64,000 nucleotides of DNA from positions 186,001 to 250,000 of the forward strand of contig NC_014751.1 in NCBI RefSeq assembly GCF_000183365.1, given 5' to 3'. Under the pieces are notes generated by a model. That model worked only from the letters and a program-made list of their open reading frames with translations. It did no database searches and was not told the origin of the DNA. Positions 31,925-43,874 of the stretch are shown piece by piece. Position 1 is the first letter of the stretch. Every line of letters starts with the position of its first letter. Source of the DNA: Mycoplasma leachii PG50. Lineage in GTDB: Bacteria > Bacillota_I > Bacilli_A > Mycoplasmatales > Mycoplasmataceae. Made by a program: the position numbers and the translations under genes.

Positions 31925-33853
31925 ATGTCATATAAAATTAAAGACCTAACCTTTCGTTCTAAAAAATCTAGTTTAGATAAAGTTAATTTAATTGCTGATG
32001 ATGGTCAGATTGTTGATATTGTTATTGATAATGAACAACAAATGAATTTTTTTAAAAAAGTTTTACTAGGTAAAAAGAAAAATAAAACAGGTAGATTTCA
32101 AATTGATGATTTTGATATTATTAATAGAGGCTTTACTAGAAAAAATGTAGAATTTATTAAACACGATACTTGAATACAACGTGTGATTCCAAGTAAATGA
32201 GTTCTAATTCTTTCTTTATTATTTGATCAAAACTTTTTAAGAAGTGCATCAGTTAAATATATTGGAAAGAAATATGAATATTTATCATTAGTTGCAAGTA
32301 AAGGTGAAGTTAATGATAAAAAACTTAGACAAAATATTGATAATTTAATCTCTGATTACATTAATACAAAAACTAGAGAAGAACAAAAAGCATTATATGA
32401 TGCAATAAATGATTTAAAAAAACATAATCAAAAAAAATATCTTGAAATTCCTGAACAATGACCTATTCAGATAAAATTACTTTCTAAGGCAATAGAAAAC
32501 TTAAAAACTGAACTAAGAACAGCTTCTATAATGTTAATGTTTCAACAAACTTTATGAGATAATGTTTATACTTTAAATGAACTTAGAGATAATTGTAGTT
32601 GTGAATATAATGCTAAACATTCATCTAATAAAAAACTTAAAAAAAGTTGAAAGAAATTCACTTACCAACAAACTTATTATGCTGTTAATAAACAATTAAA
32701 AATTATTAGTGCTAAAATTGTTGAATTAAGAACTAGCATTTTTCATAAAAATAGAAAATTAAATCAATTTAGAGCTCAATGAAATTTTGAGTTTCGTAAG
32801 TATCTTAAAGCATTAGCACTTTTAGAAAATGATAAATCAAAAAGATTTACATGAGCAGAACAAGACAAAAAACAAGAATATTTTATTGATTGAAGAAAAG
32901 CTAATCAGCAAACTTTAACTGATATTGAAAATAAACAAAAACAAGAATTTATAGAACCTATTAGAAATACTGCAAAAGCTCTTAGTGAAGAAATTATTTT
33001 TTTAATTCACCAATATCATGAAAGAGTTTTATCAGATGAATTAGAGTATGTTGAAAAACGTAAATTTTTAAATATGAAAAAGCAAAAAAAGAAAGAAATT
33101 AAAAGCGTTTTTAAACAAGCTGTTGAAAAAATGACAAATAGTGTAAATAAGTACAACATAAAATTTGAATGATTTATTAAAAGTGGTGTTAAGTATTTAT
33201 CATTAAATATTGTTTATTTAAAAATTTTAAAGGCAATTAATTTGTCAAAAAGAAATATTATTTTTTCAAATATTACAAAGCATTTATCAGAAAAAGAATT
33301 TTTCCAGTTATTTGAAACTATTAAAAGTATTAAACATCATCATCTTTTAATGACTTTTATTTTTTTAAATGATTCAATTGAAGATGTATATAATTTAGAT
33401 AAAAAAATTTATTTTGTTAATAATCAATTAGAAGTAAAACCAGAAACACAACAAGAAATAAAACAAGAACTAAAAGAAATGCCAATTATTGATATTTTTG
33501 ATATTTTATTAAAAAGAAGTGAAAATAGTATTAATAAAATTAGTTATGAACTAATTGATAAAAATCAAATTAAAATTCAAGATAGAAGATGAATTTTAAA
33601 TAATTGTATTTTAAAAAGTAATGGTTTTGTGTTTTTTAATCCTTTTAAAATTTCACTTGAATTTAAAGACCCAAATGATCTATGTTTAGAAGTTAAAATT
33701 ATAAAATCTAAAAAATATGTTGATAAATTTATGCATTGTGCAATTACTAAAAATAAAGAAAAAATTTATTTTTATAATAAAGACAAAACTTTTATTGAAA
33801 ATGAAAAAACTATGCTTTATATAAATAAAAATGCTATTAGTAATATTATTTAA
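31925..33853 (+). CDS. Degenerate ABC-ATPase-like protein with long helical insert
   Basis: Soluble protein of 642 residues that I do not recognise as a named family. The first 60 residues follow the ABC ATPase layout (LDKVNLIADDGQIVDIVIDN then KKVLLG, TGRFQIDDFDI), but the place of Walker A reads IDNEQQMNFFKK, with no GxxGxGKS/T. About 300 very charged helical residues follow, then a stretch resembling the Walker B to H-loop region (NIIFSNITKHLSEKEFFQLF, LLMTFIFLND) without Asp-Glu or His. It looks like an ABC domain that lost ATP binding. ATG 31925 has GGAGG 8 nt upstream. It leads an operon with nrnA, tdk, prfA and prmC. Confidence 0.72.
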
Positions 33854-33862
33854 AGGAGTTAT

Positions 33863-34813
33863 ATGTTAGATCAAAAAAAATCAAAACTATTATTAGATAA
33901 AATTAATCAATATCAAAATATTATTATTGCAAAACATAAACAACCAGATTGAGATGCTCAAGGTAGTGCAATTGGATTAGCAAACATTATTAATGATAAT
34001 TTTAAAAATAAAACTACTTATGTAGTTGGGTCTAGAATTAGTGATGATAATAGTTTTTTTATTGATGAAACTGATTTAAATGATGAATTTGTTAAAAATA
34101 GTTTAATTATTACAGTTGATACAGCTACAAAAAAAAGAATAGATTTTAATAGATTTGATTTAAGTTCTGATAGTTTTAAAATTGATCATCATATAAATGT
34201 TGAAGATTATTGTAATAATGATTTAATAGATGATAGTAGTATTTCAAATACTCAAGTTATTAGTTTATGGGCTTTAGAAAATAATTTATTTATTTCACCA
34301 ACTGCTGCTTATAATTTATATTTAGGTTTATTAACTGATTCAAATAGATTTTTATATGATAAAACTAATCAAACAACTTTTTATGTTGCATCTAAGCTAT
34401 TAGAAGCTGGGGCTAATTTAAAAAAAGCAAATGACTTTTTATATGTATCAGATCTAAAATTAAGACAATGAATGATGTATAGTTTTTCAAAAATGAAATT
34501 AACTAATACTGGTATTGCTTATATTGTTTTATTAGATGAAGATTTAAAAGGTTGAGATTTGAGTTATGAAGAAACTAAATTAGCACTTTCAGTTATGAGT
34601 GGAATTAAAGAAATTAAAATTTGATTTACAATTATACAAGTAGAAGATATTTTAAAAGTTTCATTAAGAAGTAGAGATTTTAGTATTGATAAAATTGCAA
34701 ATAAATATAATGGTGGAGGTCATAAATTAGCTAGTGGAGCTGAAATTAGTTCATTAGATCAAATTAATGATTTAATTAATGACTTAGAACAACTAATTAA
34801 AGGAGAAGTGTAG
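33863..34813 (+). CDS. nrnA: DHH-family phosphoesterase (NrnA-like)
   Basis: Cytosolic DHH/DHHA1 protein of 316 residues, like NrnA, which degrades nanoRNA and dephosphorylates pAp. Motifs in order: HKQPDWDAQGSAIG near residue 23, VDTATKKR, IDHH near 110 and the DHHA1 signature GGGHKLASGA near the C-terminus. GSAIG and the adjacent Asp residues are the manganese-binding pattern. AAAGGAG precedes the ATG. It begins 9 nt after the ABC-like gene and ends 2 nt before tdk, so it is part of one operon. Confidence 0.9.
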
Positions 34814-34815
34814 TA

Positions 34816-35445
34816 ATGATAGAATTAGATATTAATGAAATAGAAGCATATAATTCTAATAAAATGGGTTGAATTGAACTAATTACAGGTTGTATGTTTG
34901 CTGGAAAAACTGAAGAATTTATAAGACGATTAAAAGTATTAAGTTATGCTAAAAAAAGAGTATTGGCTTTTAAACCAAGTATTGATAATAGATATTCAGT
35001 TGAAAATATAATTTCACATTCAGGAAGTAAACTAGATTCATATTTAGTAAAATCAAGTGATGAAATTAAACAAATAGTTGAAAAAGAAAATCAAATCCAA
35101 CAAGTTGATGTTATAGGAATTGATGAAGTACAATTTTTTGATGAAAACGTTGTTGATATAGTTGAACAACTAGCAGATAATGGAATAATTGTGATTGTTA
35201 ATGGATTAGATAAAGACTTTAGAGGACTACCATTTAAAAATGTAGATAAGTTATTAGTAAAAGCAGAATTTGTAACTAAACTAAGAGCTAGATGTCATTT
35301 ATGTGGATCTTTTGCTAATAGATCTCAAAGAATTGTTAATGGGCAACCCGCTTTATGAAATTCTCCTTTAATTCTAGTTGATGGTAAAGAAAGTTATGAA
35401 GCAAGATGTAGAAAATGTTTTATAGCTCCTAAAAAGGATGTGTAA
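34816..35445 (+). CDS. tdk: Thymidine kinase
   Basis: Type II thymidine kinase, salvage of thymidine to dTMP. It has 209 residues: Walker A-like GCMFAGKT (residues 25-32), the Asp-Glu pair in GIDEVQFF and a zinc site CHLC plus CRKC near the C-terminus. Overall length fits the family. The start is 2 nt after the nrnA stop, with AAGGAGAAG in the end of nrnA as Shine-Dalgarno, implying tight coupling. prfA starts 2 nt after its stop. Confidence 0.95.
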
Positions 35446-35447
35446 TT

Positions 35448-36539
35448 ATGAATGCTAAAACATATGAAGCACTAGAAACAATGCAAAAAAGATTGTTTCA
35501 AATTCAAAAAGATTTAGAAGATGAAAATATTTTAAAAGATATTAAAAAGTTTACTGAACTAAATAAAGAAAAAGCTAATTTAGAAGAAGTTGTTGAAAAA
35601 TTTGTTGAATATAAAAAAGCAGTTGATCATATAAAAGATGCAAAAGCTATTTTAGAAAATGAAAAAGATACTGAACTTATTGAATTAGCAAAAATTGAAT
35701 TGGATGAAAATAACGATAAGGTTGAACATTTACAACAAGTGATTGAAGAAATGTTGTTACCAAAAGATCCAAATGATGAAAAAAATGTTATTGTTGAAAT
35801 CAGAGGTGCTGCTGGTGGAGATGAAGCTAATATTTTTGCTGGTGATCTTTTAAGAATGTATAAACTTTATGCTGAAACTCAAAATTGAAAAATAAATATT
35901 TTAGAAGCATCTTTAGGTGAAGCTGGTGGTTATAGTCAAGTTGTGTTTATGATCAAGGGTGACAGAGTTTATTCTAAATTGAAATTTGAATCAGGTGCTC
36001 ATCGTGTTCAACGTGTTCCAAAAACTGAAGCTAAAGGAAGAATTCAAACTTCAACAGCAACTGTTGCAGTTTTACCTGAAATGAGTGAAGTTGAAATTGA
36101 AATTAGATCAAATGATCTAAGAATTGATACATATAGAGCTTCTGGGGCTGGTGGTCAACATGTTAATACTACTGATTCAGCAGTAAGAATTACACATTTA
36201 CCAACAGGAATTGTTGTAACTAGCCAAGATGGAAGATCTCAACACGATAATAAAGATATAGCAATGACAATGTTAAGAGCAAAAGTTTATGAAGCTGAAG
36301 TTGAAAAACAACAAGCTCAAGCTGATGCAACAAGAAAAAATGCAGTTGGAACTGGTGCTAGATCTGAAAAAATTAGAACATATAATTACCCACAAAATCG
36401 TGTTACTGATCATAGAATCGGTTTAACTTTAAATAAATTAGATCAGGTTATGGAAGGTAATATTGATGAATTTATTATTGCTTTAATTAATGAAGAGCAA
36501 CGTCAAAAAGTAGCTGAACAATTAAAAAACAATGAATAA
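35448..36539 (+). CDS. prfA: Peptide chain release factor 1
   Basis: RF1 of 363 residues, which ends translation at UAA and UAG. The GGQ motif (residues 235-237, in SGAGGQHVN) triggers peptide release, and the codon-recognition loop near residue 188 is in the conserved domain. With UGA read as Trp, RF2 is dispensable in this lineage, so RF1 is expected to be the only release factor (established for mollicutes). Its stop overlaps the prmC start (ATGAATAA), pairing the factor with the enzyme that modifies it. Confidence 0.96.
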
Positions 36540-37380
36540 AACTATTTTTAATATTTTAAAAGAGCTACAACAAACTAACATCAGTCTGAATAAGGCTGAT
36601 GTTTATCATATTTTAGAACATATTTTAAATAAAAATTACCAATGAATTGTTAGTAATTTAGATTATGTTTTAACAAAAAAACAACTTTATAAATTAGATC
36701 AAATCTGAAAATTATTAGAAAAAAAATATCCTTTAGCATACATTTTAAAAAATAAATATTTTTATTCAAATAATTTTTTTATCAATAAAGATGTTTTAAT
36801 TCCTAGAAGTGAATCAGAACTAATAATTGATTATGTTAGTGAGTTTATTAAAAATAATAATAATTTATTAATAGTTGATTTATGTACTGGTAGTGGGTGT
36901 TTAGGAATAAGTTGTGCTTTATTAAATAAACAAAATAAAGTGATTTTAACTGATATTTCATATAAGGCATTAAAAGTAGCAAATAAAAATATTAAAAGAT
37001 TTAATTTAAAAAATACTACTTGTTTATCTGGTGATTTTATTAATGTTTTAATTAAAGATAATATTAAAGCAAATGTAATTATTTCTAATCCTCCATATAT
37101 AGATATAAATGATCAAAATTTAGATAAAAACGTTATAGAATATGAACCAAGTATTGCTTTATTTGCACCAAACAAAGGTTTGTATTTTTATGAAATTCTA
37201 ATTAAAAATATAGATAAAATAGTTGATGTTAATAAAAAGTTTTTAATAGTTTTAGAATTTGGATGATTACAAAAAGATTCAATAGAACAATTATTGATTA
37301 AGAATTGTTTAAAATATAATTGAGATTTTAAAAAAGACTATAACAATTATTGAAGAAATTTAATTATTAAGAATTTTTAA
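36532..37380 (+). CDS. prmC: Release-factor glutamine methyltransferase PrmC
   Basis: SAM-dependent enzyme that methylates Gln in the GGQ motif of RF1. It has 282 residues: an N-terminal helical domain (about 1-80) that binds the factor and a Rossmann methyltransferase core with [10 protein letters not shown] (SAM site, near residue 121) and NPPY (residues 186-189). It overlaps prfA by 8 nt, which places substrate and enzyme in one translational unit. The next gene follows after 8 nt. Confidence 0.94.
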
Positions 37381-37388
37381 GGATGAAT

Positions 37389-38861
37389 ATGTGTAAAAAT
37401 AAAGACTTTAAAGTCAAAATAATAAATAATAAGTTTTCAATGAGAATTAAAGATAGTGATCCAAATATTGAAAAGAAAAACTTTTCAATTTATTTAAGAT
37501 CTATTTTAGGATTAATTGTTTTTTTATTAGCATTATTACCTTTTTATGCTTATTTATATTTAATTTTTAAACATGATTCTTTAAGTTTTTATTTTACTAA
37601 TTATAAAATCATCTCTAAACATATTAATTTACCAAGTAAAGCTCAAATTTGAGGTTTAGCAATTTTAGCTTTAGTGTTTCTGGTGATTGTAATAGCAATG
37701 TTTATTAGTTTTAAAGCATTAGTGAATTTGTCAAATAATAAAAGATATAAAGAAACAATTATTGCTTTAATTATTATTTTTGGAATTTTAACTATTTTAT
37801 TTCAAGGAATTTCACAATATTTTTATGGTTATTTTCAAGACTTTTTTAATTATCAAGTAATTACAGGTTTAGAAAATAAAATTGATGAGTTTAAAAAAAT
37901 AACTACACAATTTATTGAGTTTGAAAAAAAGTCAAGTAGTATTTATAACTGAATTAATGTTAATAGTATTTGATGAATTATTTTTGTTCAAATTTTTTTA
38001 ATGTTTGTTACAAGTATTTCTTTACAAAATATTACATTTTTTGAATATGTTGAAAATAGTGAAGATAAATATATTAACTATTTTGTACAAAAAAACAAAA
38101 CAATTTATCAAAATAAAATTAAAACATATGTTAATAATATTTTTTCTTTTAAAGATAAAACTTTATCAAATTGATTAATTATTTTAGTATTAATGATTTG
38201 CTTTCCAATTTTAATTTATATTGTTGCTATTTCAACAAGAGGAAGTGAAAAATCATTAATTTATTGAACACATCAACTACCTAATTTATTAAATGATTAT
38301 AAAGATTGAAATACTATTTTTGATCAGTATAAAAATCAATTAAATCTAACAAAAAGTAGTCCTTTACTAATTTTATCTTCACCAATTATTTTTTTAGGAA
38401 TTATTTTATCAACTGTTTTATTTTTATTAGCAATTTCAATTAGAGGACAAAAATCATCTCAATTAGTTCTAAAAACTAAGTTTATTTTATTATTTAGTCA
38501 ACTTGCTTTTTTAATACTAAGTATTTTTGTTTCACAACTAGAATTACATAAACTTTTAGTTTTATGAAATTCAAATGATCAAGATCAAATTATTGGATAT
38601 AAATATGTTAAGGCAATAAAAAATGTAGTTGGAATAAAAGTATTTAATGATATTGATCAAAAACTATGTTTTTTAAATAATATTGATCAAAAAATTAATT
38701 CTATTTTTAATGATAGTTACATTATAAGTGTATGTATTACTTTTTTAACAGTTTCAACAATTACTGGGTTTTGTATTATTTTAAAAGGAATGTTAGATAA
38801 AAGATTAGCAATTGATTTTGTAAGAAATGAATTTAAAAATAAGAAAATATTTAGAAAATAG
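37389..38861 (+). CDS. Multi-pass membrane protein of unknown function
   Basis: Protein of 490 residues that I do not recognise. About eight hydrophobic segments are seen (for example LRSILGLIVFLLALLPF, IWGLAILALVFLVIVIAMF, LIILVLMICFPILIYIVAI, LLILSSPIIFLGIILSTVLF), split by two larger polar loops. ATG 37389 is preferred to ATG 37383, since AAGGA ends 5 nt before it and overlaps the other. It lies in the prfA-prmC-yrdC run. Trp codons are TGA. No transporter or enzyme motif was found. Confidence 0.75.
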
Positions 38862-38869
38862 GTTTTATT

Positions 38870-39370
38870 ATGTTAACAAATATTAAGATAAATAAAGCTA
38901 TAAAATTGTTAAAAAATAATCAAATAGTTATTTTGCCAACTGATACTATTTATGGACTATCAGCTATTTATAGTTTAGAAAATCAAATCAAGATTAATGA
39001 GGTTAAAAAAGCTGATATAAATAAACCTTTAATAGTTTTAATATCTAGTTTAAATCAATTAAATGATTTAGATATTCTAGATTTAACTGATAAAGATTTT
39101 TTATTAAATACTGATCCAACAACTGTTATTTTTAAAACAACTACATCAAGTATTGCTATTAGATTAGTTAAAAGAGATGATATGAAACAAATTATTAATA
39201 ATACTGGTCCTATTATTTCAACAAGTGTTAATATACATGGTTTTGATCCTTTAACTAATAAAAAAGATTTAATTAATTTTAATCAAAATATAGAAGTTTT
39301 TTTTGATAAAGAACTTAATAATAAAGCATCAAAAATTTATAGTAGTATTTTAAAAAAATATTTAAGATAA
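38870..39370 (+). CDS. tsaC: YrdC/Sua5-family threonylcarbamoyl-AMP synthase
   Basis: Makes threonylcarbamoyl-AMP, the precursor of the t6A modification in tRNAs reading ANN codons. The domain is short (166 residues), TsaC-like without the Sua5 extension. Motifs: LPTDTIYGLSAIY near residue 23, KADINKPLIVLISS near 55 and STSVNIHG near 120. It starts 8 nt after the membrane protein gene, in the same operon, and is the last gene of the run that began at 31925. Shine-Dalgarno is weak (AATAGG). Confidence 0.9.
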   Translation: MLTNIKINKAIKLLKNNQIVILPTDTIYGLSAIYSLENQIKINEVKKADINKPLIVLISSLNQLNDLDILDLTDKDFLLNTDPTTVIFKTTTSSIAIRLVKRDDMKQIINNTGPIISTSVNIHGFDPLTNKKDLINFNQNIEVFFDKELNNKASKIYSSILKKYLR

Positions 39371-39476
39371 AAACAAATTAGTAATTATTATATGTTGGTC
39401 TTCTAATAGCCAAGCGATTTCTAAAATTTAGAAATTTGTGGTAATATTTATATTGAATATAAAGGAACTCGTATAT

Positions 39477-40391
39477 ATGAATTCACATAGTTTAGTTTTT
39501 AATTACAGAGATAATAAGCATTTTTTACAAGAAATGCACACAATCATTAAAAAAAGAGGATCAAAAACTTTTGAAGAGTGAATGATTAATAATAATTTTG
39601 ATTCTGCATATGTTCCAGTAACTATTGTAAATGAAAGAAATGGTGTTTTAGCTGTTAGTGGTTTTATTAAAAGTAAAGCTATTATTAACAAGACTACTTT
39701 AAATACAATTTTGCTAACTAATACTTTTACAAAATCAAAAGAAAGCAACCCTTTAATGGTTGATGAATTAATTAAAGGTGTTGTTAAAAAATATGAAAAT
39801 ATTTCTGATTTTATTTACACTTTTTCTAATGTAGAAAATGATGATGTTTTAATTAGAAATGGTTTTAAAAAAATAAAAGAGTATACTTACTTTATGCAAT
39901 GAGATCCTAACAAAGATGCAAAATTAAGTGTTTTAAAAAGATTAGATTTAGATACTAATCAAGTTGATTTTGAGTTTGTTAAAGATGAATTATTTCATAG
40001 TAGTAAAAATAACTCTTTATTTTATATTAGAGAAGATGGAGCTTTATCAATTTATAGTTTATTAAAATATTATAGAAATAATGTATTTTATATTTCTAAT
40101 TTAGATGCAATTGTAATTTTTTCTATTAATAATAAAACATTTCAATTAATTGGTTTATATTCAAAAAATGAAATTGATGTTTTAGAGCTTTTAGAATCAA
40201 TAGTACCAAAAGGTATTTTATTAATTGAATTTTATTTTGTACCAAACATTAAAAATAAATTTGTTGTTAAAGAGTTAAGAAAAATAATGGCTGCTGATTA
40301 TCAGCATAGATCATTTTTATATGTAAAACAAAGCACAACTAATTTAGAAGCTTCTAAGTTTGTTGTCCCTTTATTAAATAGATTAAAATAA
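39477..40391 (+). CDS. GNAT-like acetyltransferase family protein (tentative)
   Basis: Protein of 304 residues. The first half has the shape of an N-acetyltransferase: FEEWMINNNFDSAYVPV, a beta-hairpin NGVLAVSGFIKSK, then a loop and helix region (LMVDELIKGVVKK) and NGFKKIKEYTYF, where GNAT proteins bind acetyl-CoA. The typical R-x-x-G-x-G/A is not clear, so activity is uncertain. The second half repeats a similar pattern, as in two-domain members. ATG 39477 has AAAGGA 9 nt upstream. The gene stands alone, with a terminator-like hairpin after it. Confidence 0.6.
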
Positions 40392-40451
40392 CTAGTTATA
40401 TTAAAACTTATATTAAGATGAAATTATTGCTATTAATCTTTAATTAATTAA

Positions 40452-40486
40452 ATAGGCTTATTTAAAATAAAGCTTATTTTTTTTAT
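40452..40486 (+). terminator. Terminator after GNAT-like gene
   Basis: AATAGGCTTATTT pairs imperfectly, with G-U pairs, with AATAAAGCTTATT, followed by eight T. Confidence 0.65.
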
Positions 40487-40514
40487 AAAATAAAAGTAAT
40501 TTAGTGGTGATAAA

Positions 40515-41222
40515 ATGAAAAGAAAAATTGTTAAAAAAAATTTAGCATTAGTAAAAAAGAAAAAGTTTTTTTTAGATTTTTTAAAAAATAATAATTTAGA
40601 AAATATTTATTTAAAAAATCATGATTTTAATAAGAAATCTAATATTTTATTAAATAACTTTATTATTATTTTAAAAATTCATAACTTAAATTATAAAAAT
40701 TATTGAGCTAATATTTCTTTTATGAATTTTTGTATTTATTATCTTTATCATAATTTTTATCAAAGTTTATCTAATGTAAAACTTAAACAAATTAACTTAA
40801 CTATAAATAAAATTGCAACAAATAGAAAATATAATAGTTTAGAAATAAATTATGAAAAACAACTATTAGAAATTGCAAAACAATATGATATTAAATTTTC
40901 AAATAGTTTTATAAACACTTATTTTAATAACCATCAAATTTATAACTATATTAGTAATAGTTTTAGTCAAATGTTTGATGAAAATAAAAAAACTCTTACT
41001 TATAGTTATTGTTATTGATTAATTTTATTTGTTTATATTAAAAAATATTTAAGTTTAGAACTAGATTATAAATATTCATATAATTTATTTAATTTAGAAA
41101 TGATTTGTAATGATCATTATATTAAAAATATTAGAAATTTAACTTTAAAGTACTTTAATCTTTTAATTATTAAAAACAATAAATGAATTAGTAAATTAGA
41201 TATTAAAAGGAATAAAAAATAA
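40515..41222 (+). CDS. Hypothetical protein upstream of cls
   Basis: Protein of 235 residues, very rich in Asn, Lys, Ile, Leu and Tyr, with no motif or family I recognise and no signal peptide. Hydrophobic patches (NNFIIILKIH, YWLILFVYI) are short, and the protein is probably helical and soluble or peripheral. The stop TAA overlaps the cls ATG by one base (TAATG), so it is translationally coupled to cardiolipin synthase; a role in membrane lipid handling would be a guess. Shine-Dalgarno is GGTGAT. Confidence 0.7.
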
Positions 41223-42751
41223 TGAAAAAACCAATTATTACAGTTTTGTCTTTAATTTTTATGTTTGGTTTAACTATCTTAGGTTTGTTATTATTAAATC
41301 TTTATTTTTTTACTTGACCTTTAATTGGATTTGGGATTTTTCATTTATTAGCTATTATTTGAGCTTTTATTGTATTAGGTGATAAAAAAAGAAGATTTGA
41401 AACTAGAATCAGATGATTTTGTTTTATTGTTGTTATTCCTATAATTGGAGTTTTATCTTATTTATTTTTTGGTAGATCTTATAAGTATAAAATCAATAAA
41501 AGTTACAAATTACCAGAAATTAAAAATAAGCACTTAGATAATGAATTAAAAGAGATTGATCAAATTTTAATTAATCAAGTACCACAATTTAAACGTGCTT
41601 TTAAAACAGCAATGATTTCTCAAACTGATAATATTTTTTTAAATAGTGAAGTTGAGTTTTTAAAAAATGGTAATGAATTATTTTTAAATTTATTTAAAGA
41701 TATTAGCAATGCTAAAAGTCATATTTTATTAAATTTTTATATTTTTAAAGATGGTAAGTTATTAGAACAACTAACTAATTTATTAATTAAAAAGTTAAAA
41801 GAAAATGTTAAAGTTTATATAATTTATGATTTTGCAGGAAGTTATACTGTATTTGAAAAATCAAGATTAAAGTTATTAAAACATGGTTGTCAAATTGCTT
41901 GTTTTGCTCCAGTAAGATTTCCATTTATTAAATGAACAGCAAATTATAGAGATCATAGAAAAGATGTAGTAATTGATAATAAAATTGGTTATATTGGTGG
42001 AATTAATATTGGTGATGAATATATTAATTTAGATAATAAGTTTGGTTATTGAAATGATTGTTCTTTAAGAATTACAGGTAATGCTGTAAGTGAAATTCAA
42101 CGTATTTTTATTAGTGATTATGATTTTTATAAACCTTTTAATAAAAAAAGATTAACAGAATCAGATTTAAATTTAAATACTATTTATCCAGTTAAATCAA
42201 AAAACCAATTAGTACAAATTGTTTCAAGTGGACCAAATCACGAAGAACCTTTACATTTATCTATTTTTATTAATTTAATTAATTCAGCTCAAAAAAGAAT
42301 TTGAATCTCAACTCCATATTTTATTCCTCCTCAAGAAATTAGAACTGCTTTAATTAGTGCTGCTAATTCAAAACTAGATGTTAGAATTTTAATTCCAGGT
42401 TTAACTGATAAAGCTTTTTTATTAGATCAAACAAAACAATGAACTAGAGAATTATATAAAGCTGGAGTTAAAATCTATTCTATTAATAATGTTTTTAACC
42501 ATAATAAAACTTATTTATTTGATGATGAAATTACATTTATTGGATCAACAAATCTTGATTTTAGAGCTTTATTTGCAGATCAACAAACAATGGGATTAAT
42601 TTATTCTAAAAAATTAAACAATACAATTTCTAAAAAATTTGAACAAGATTTTAAAAACAGTTATTTATATGATCATTTACCAAATAAAAACATTAATTGA
42701 TTTAGAAAAATCATAATTAAAATTTATAATATTATTCAACCTTTACTATAA
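41222..42751 (+). CDS. cls: Cardiolipin synthase
   Basis: Membrane phospholipase D-family enzyme making cardiolipin from phosphatidylglycerol, 509 residues. Two N-terminal membrane segments (about 7-60) precede two PLD domains, each with an HxKxxxxD motif: HRKDVVID with His245 and HNKTYLFD with His427. [10 protein letters not shown] and IGSTNLDFR follow the two motifs as in the family. Its ATG overlaps the previous stop by one base. The gap after it carries the rpsL promoter. Confidence 0.93.
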
Positions 42752-42795
42752 TTTTTTTAGTTTATAGAGATTATTTTTTTATTCTTATTATTTTA

Positions 42796-42823
42796 TTGAA
42801 TTTAGCATATTTTTATATATAAT
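42796..42823 (+). promoter_or_regulatory. Promoter of str operon
   Basis: -35 TTGAAT (42796-42801) and -10 TATAAT (42818-42823) with 16-nt spacing, 51 nt before rpsL. Confidence 0.7.
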
Positions 42824-42874
42824 ATAAAATTGTGTTAATTCGATACACTCGGAAATGTGAAAGGAGGAAAATAC

Positions 42875-43294
42875 ATGCCAACAATTAATCAATTAGTTAA
42901 AGTTAACCGTAAAGCAAAAACATGAAAAACTAAAGCTCCAGCCTTAAACAGAGGGATTAATACTTTAATTAAAAAAGTTACTAAAATAGCATCACCACAA
43001 AAACGTGGAGTATGTACGCGTGTTGCAACAATGACACCTAAAAAACCTAACTCAGCGCTACGTAAATACGCTCGTGTTAGATTAACAAACGGAATGGAAG
43101 TTAATGCTTATATTCCAGGAGAAGGACATAATTTACAAGAACATAGTGTTGTTTTAATTCGTGGAGGACGTGTTAAAGATTTACCAGGGGTTAGATATCA
43201 CGTTATTAGAGGTACTTTAGATACTCAAGGTGTAGCAAAACGTTCACAAGGACGTTCATTATATGGAGTAAAAAGACCTAAAGTTAAAAAATAA
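42875..43294 (+). CDS. rpsL: Ribosomal protein S12
   Basis: Small-subunit decoding-centre protein, 139 residues. [17 protein letters not shown] and [26 protein letters not shown] are conserved. Lys in the PKKPNS loop, the usual streptomycin-sensitive residue, is present. GAAAGGAGG is a near-perfect Shine-Dalgarno. First gene of the str operon (rpsL, rpsG, fusA). Confidence 0.97.
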
Positions 43295-43386
43295 GAAAAT
43301 AAATAGTAATAAATAAACCGTGTATATCAAATTAAAAAGAACACATTAAGTAGCATATTTATATTAAAAAGAAAGGAGTTATTACC

Positions 43387-43854
43387 ATGCGTAAAAATAA
43401 AGCAGAAAAAAGAGATGTTTTAGCAGATCCAATTTATAATTCTAAATTAGTTACTCGTGCAATTAATAAAATTATGTTAGATGGTAAAAGAGGAATTGCT
43501 CAGTCAATTATTTATGATGCATTTAATATAATTAAAGAAAAAACTAATAAAGAACCAATTGAAGTATTTAATAAAGCTATTGAAAATATTAAACCTCACT
43601 TAGAATTAAAAGTTCGTCGTATTGGAGGAGCTAACTATCAAGTTCCTGTAGAAGTTTCAGCTGAAAGACAAATCACTTTAGCTTTACGTTGATTAATTAA
43701 TTATGCAAGATTAAGAAACGAAAAAGTTATGACAATTAAATTAGCTAATGAAATTATTGATGCATCAAATAATATTGGTGGATCAGTTAAAAAACGTGAA
43801 GATACTCATAAAATGGCAGAAGCAAATAAAGCATTTGCACACTATCGTTGATAA
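43387..43854 (+). CDS. rpsG: Ribosomal protein S7
   Basis: Small-subunit 16S rRNA-binding protein, 155 residues, normal length. It starts [19 protein letters not shown] and has the conserved [14 protein letters not shown]. Two TGA codons are read as Trp, including the last sense codon (AHYRW). AAAGGAG precedes the ATG. It lies 92 nt after rpsL and 20 nt before fusA. Confidence 0.97.
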
Positions 43855-43874
43855 TTAGAAAGGAAAATTAATAA

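Noticed and set aside
39503..39748. Minus-strand open frame within the GNAT-like gene
   Set aside because: Shadow of the plus-strand coding frame; no Shine-Dalgarno.
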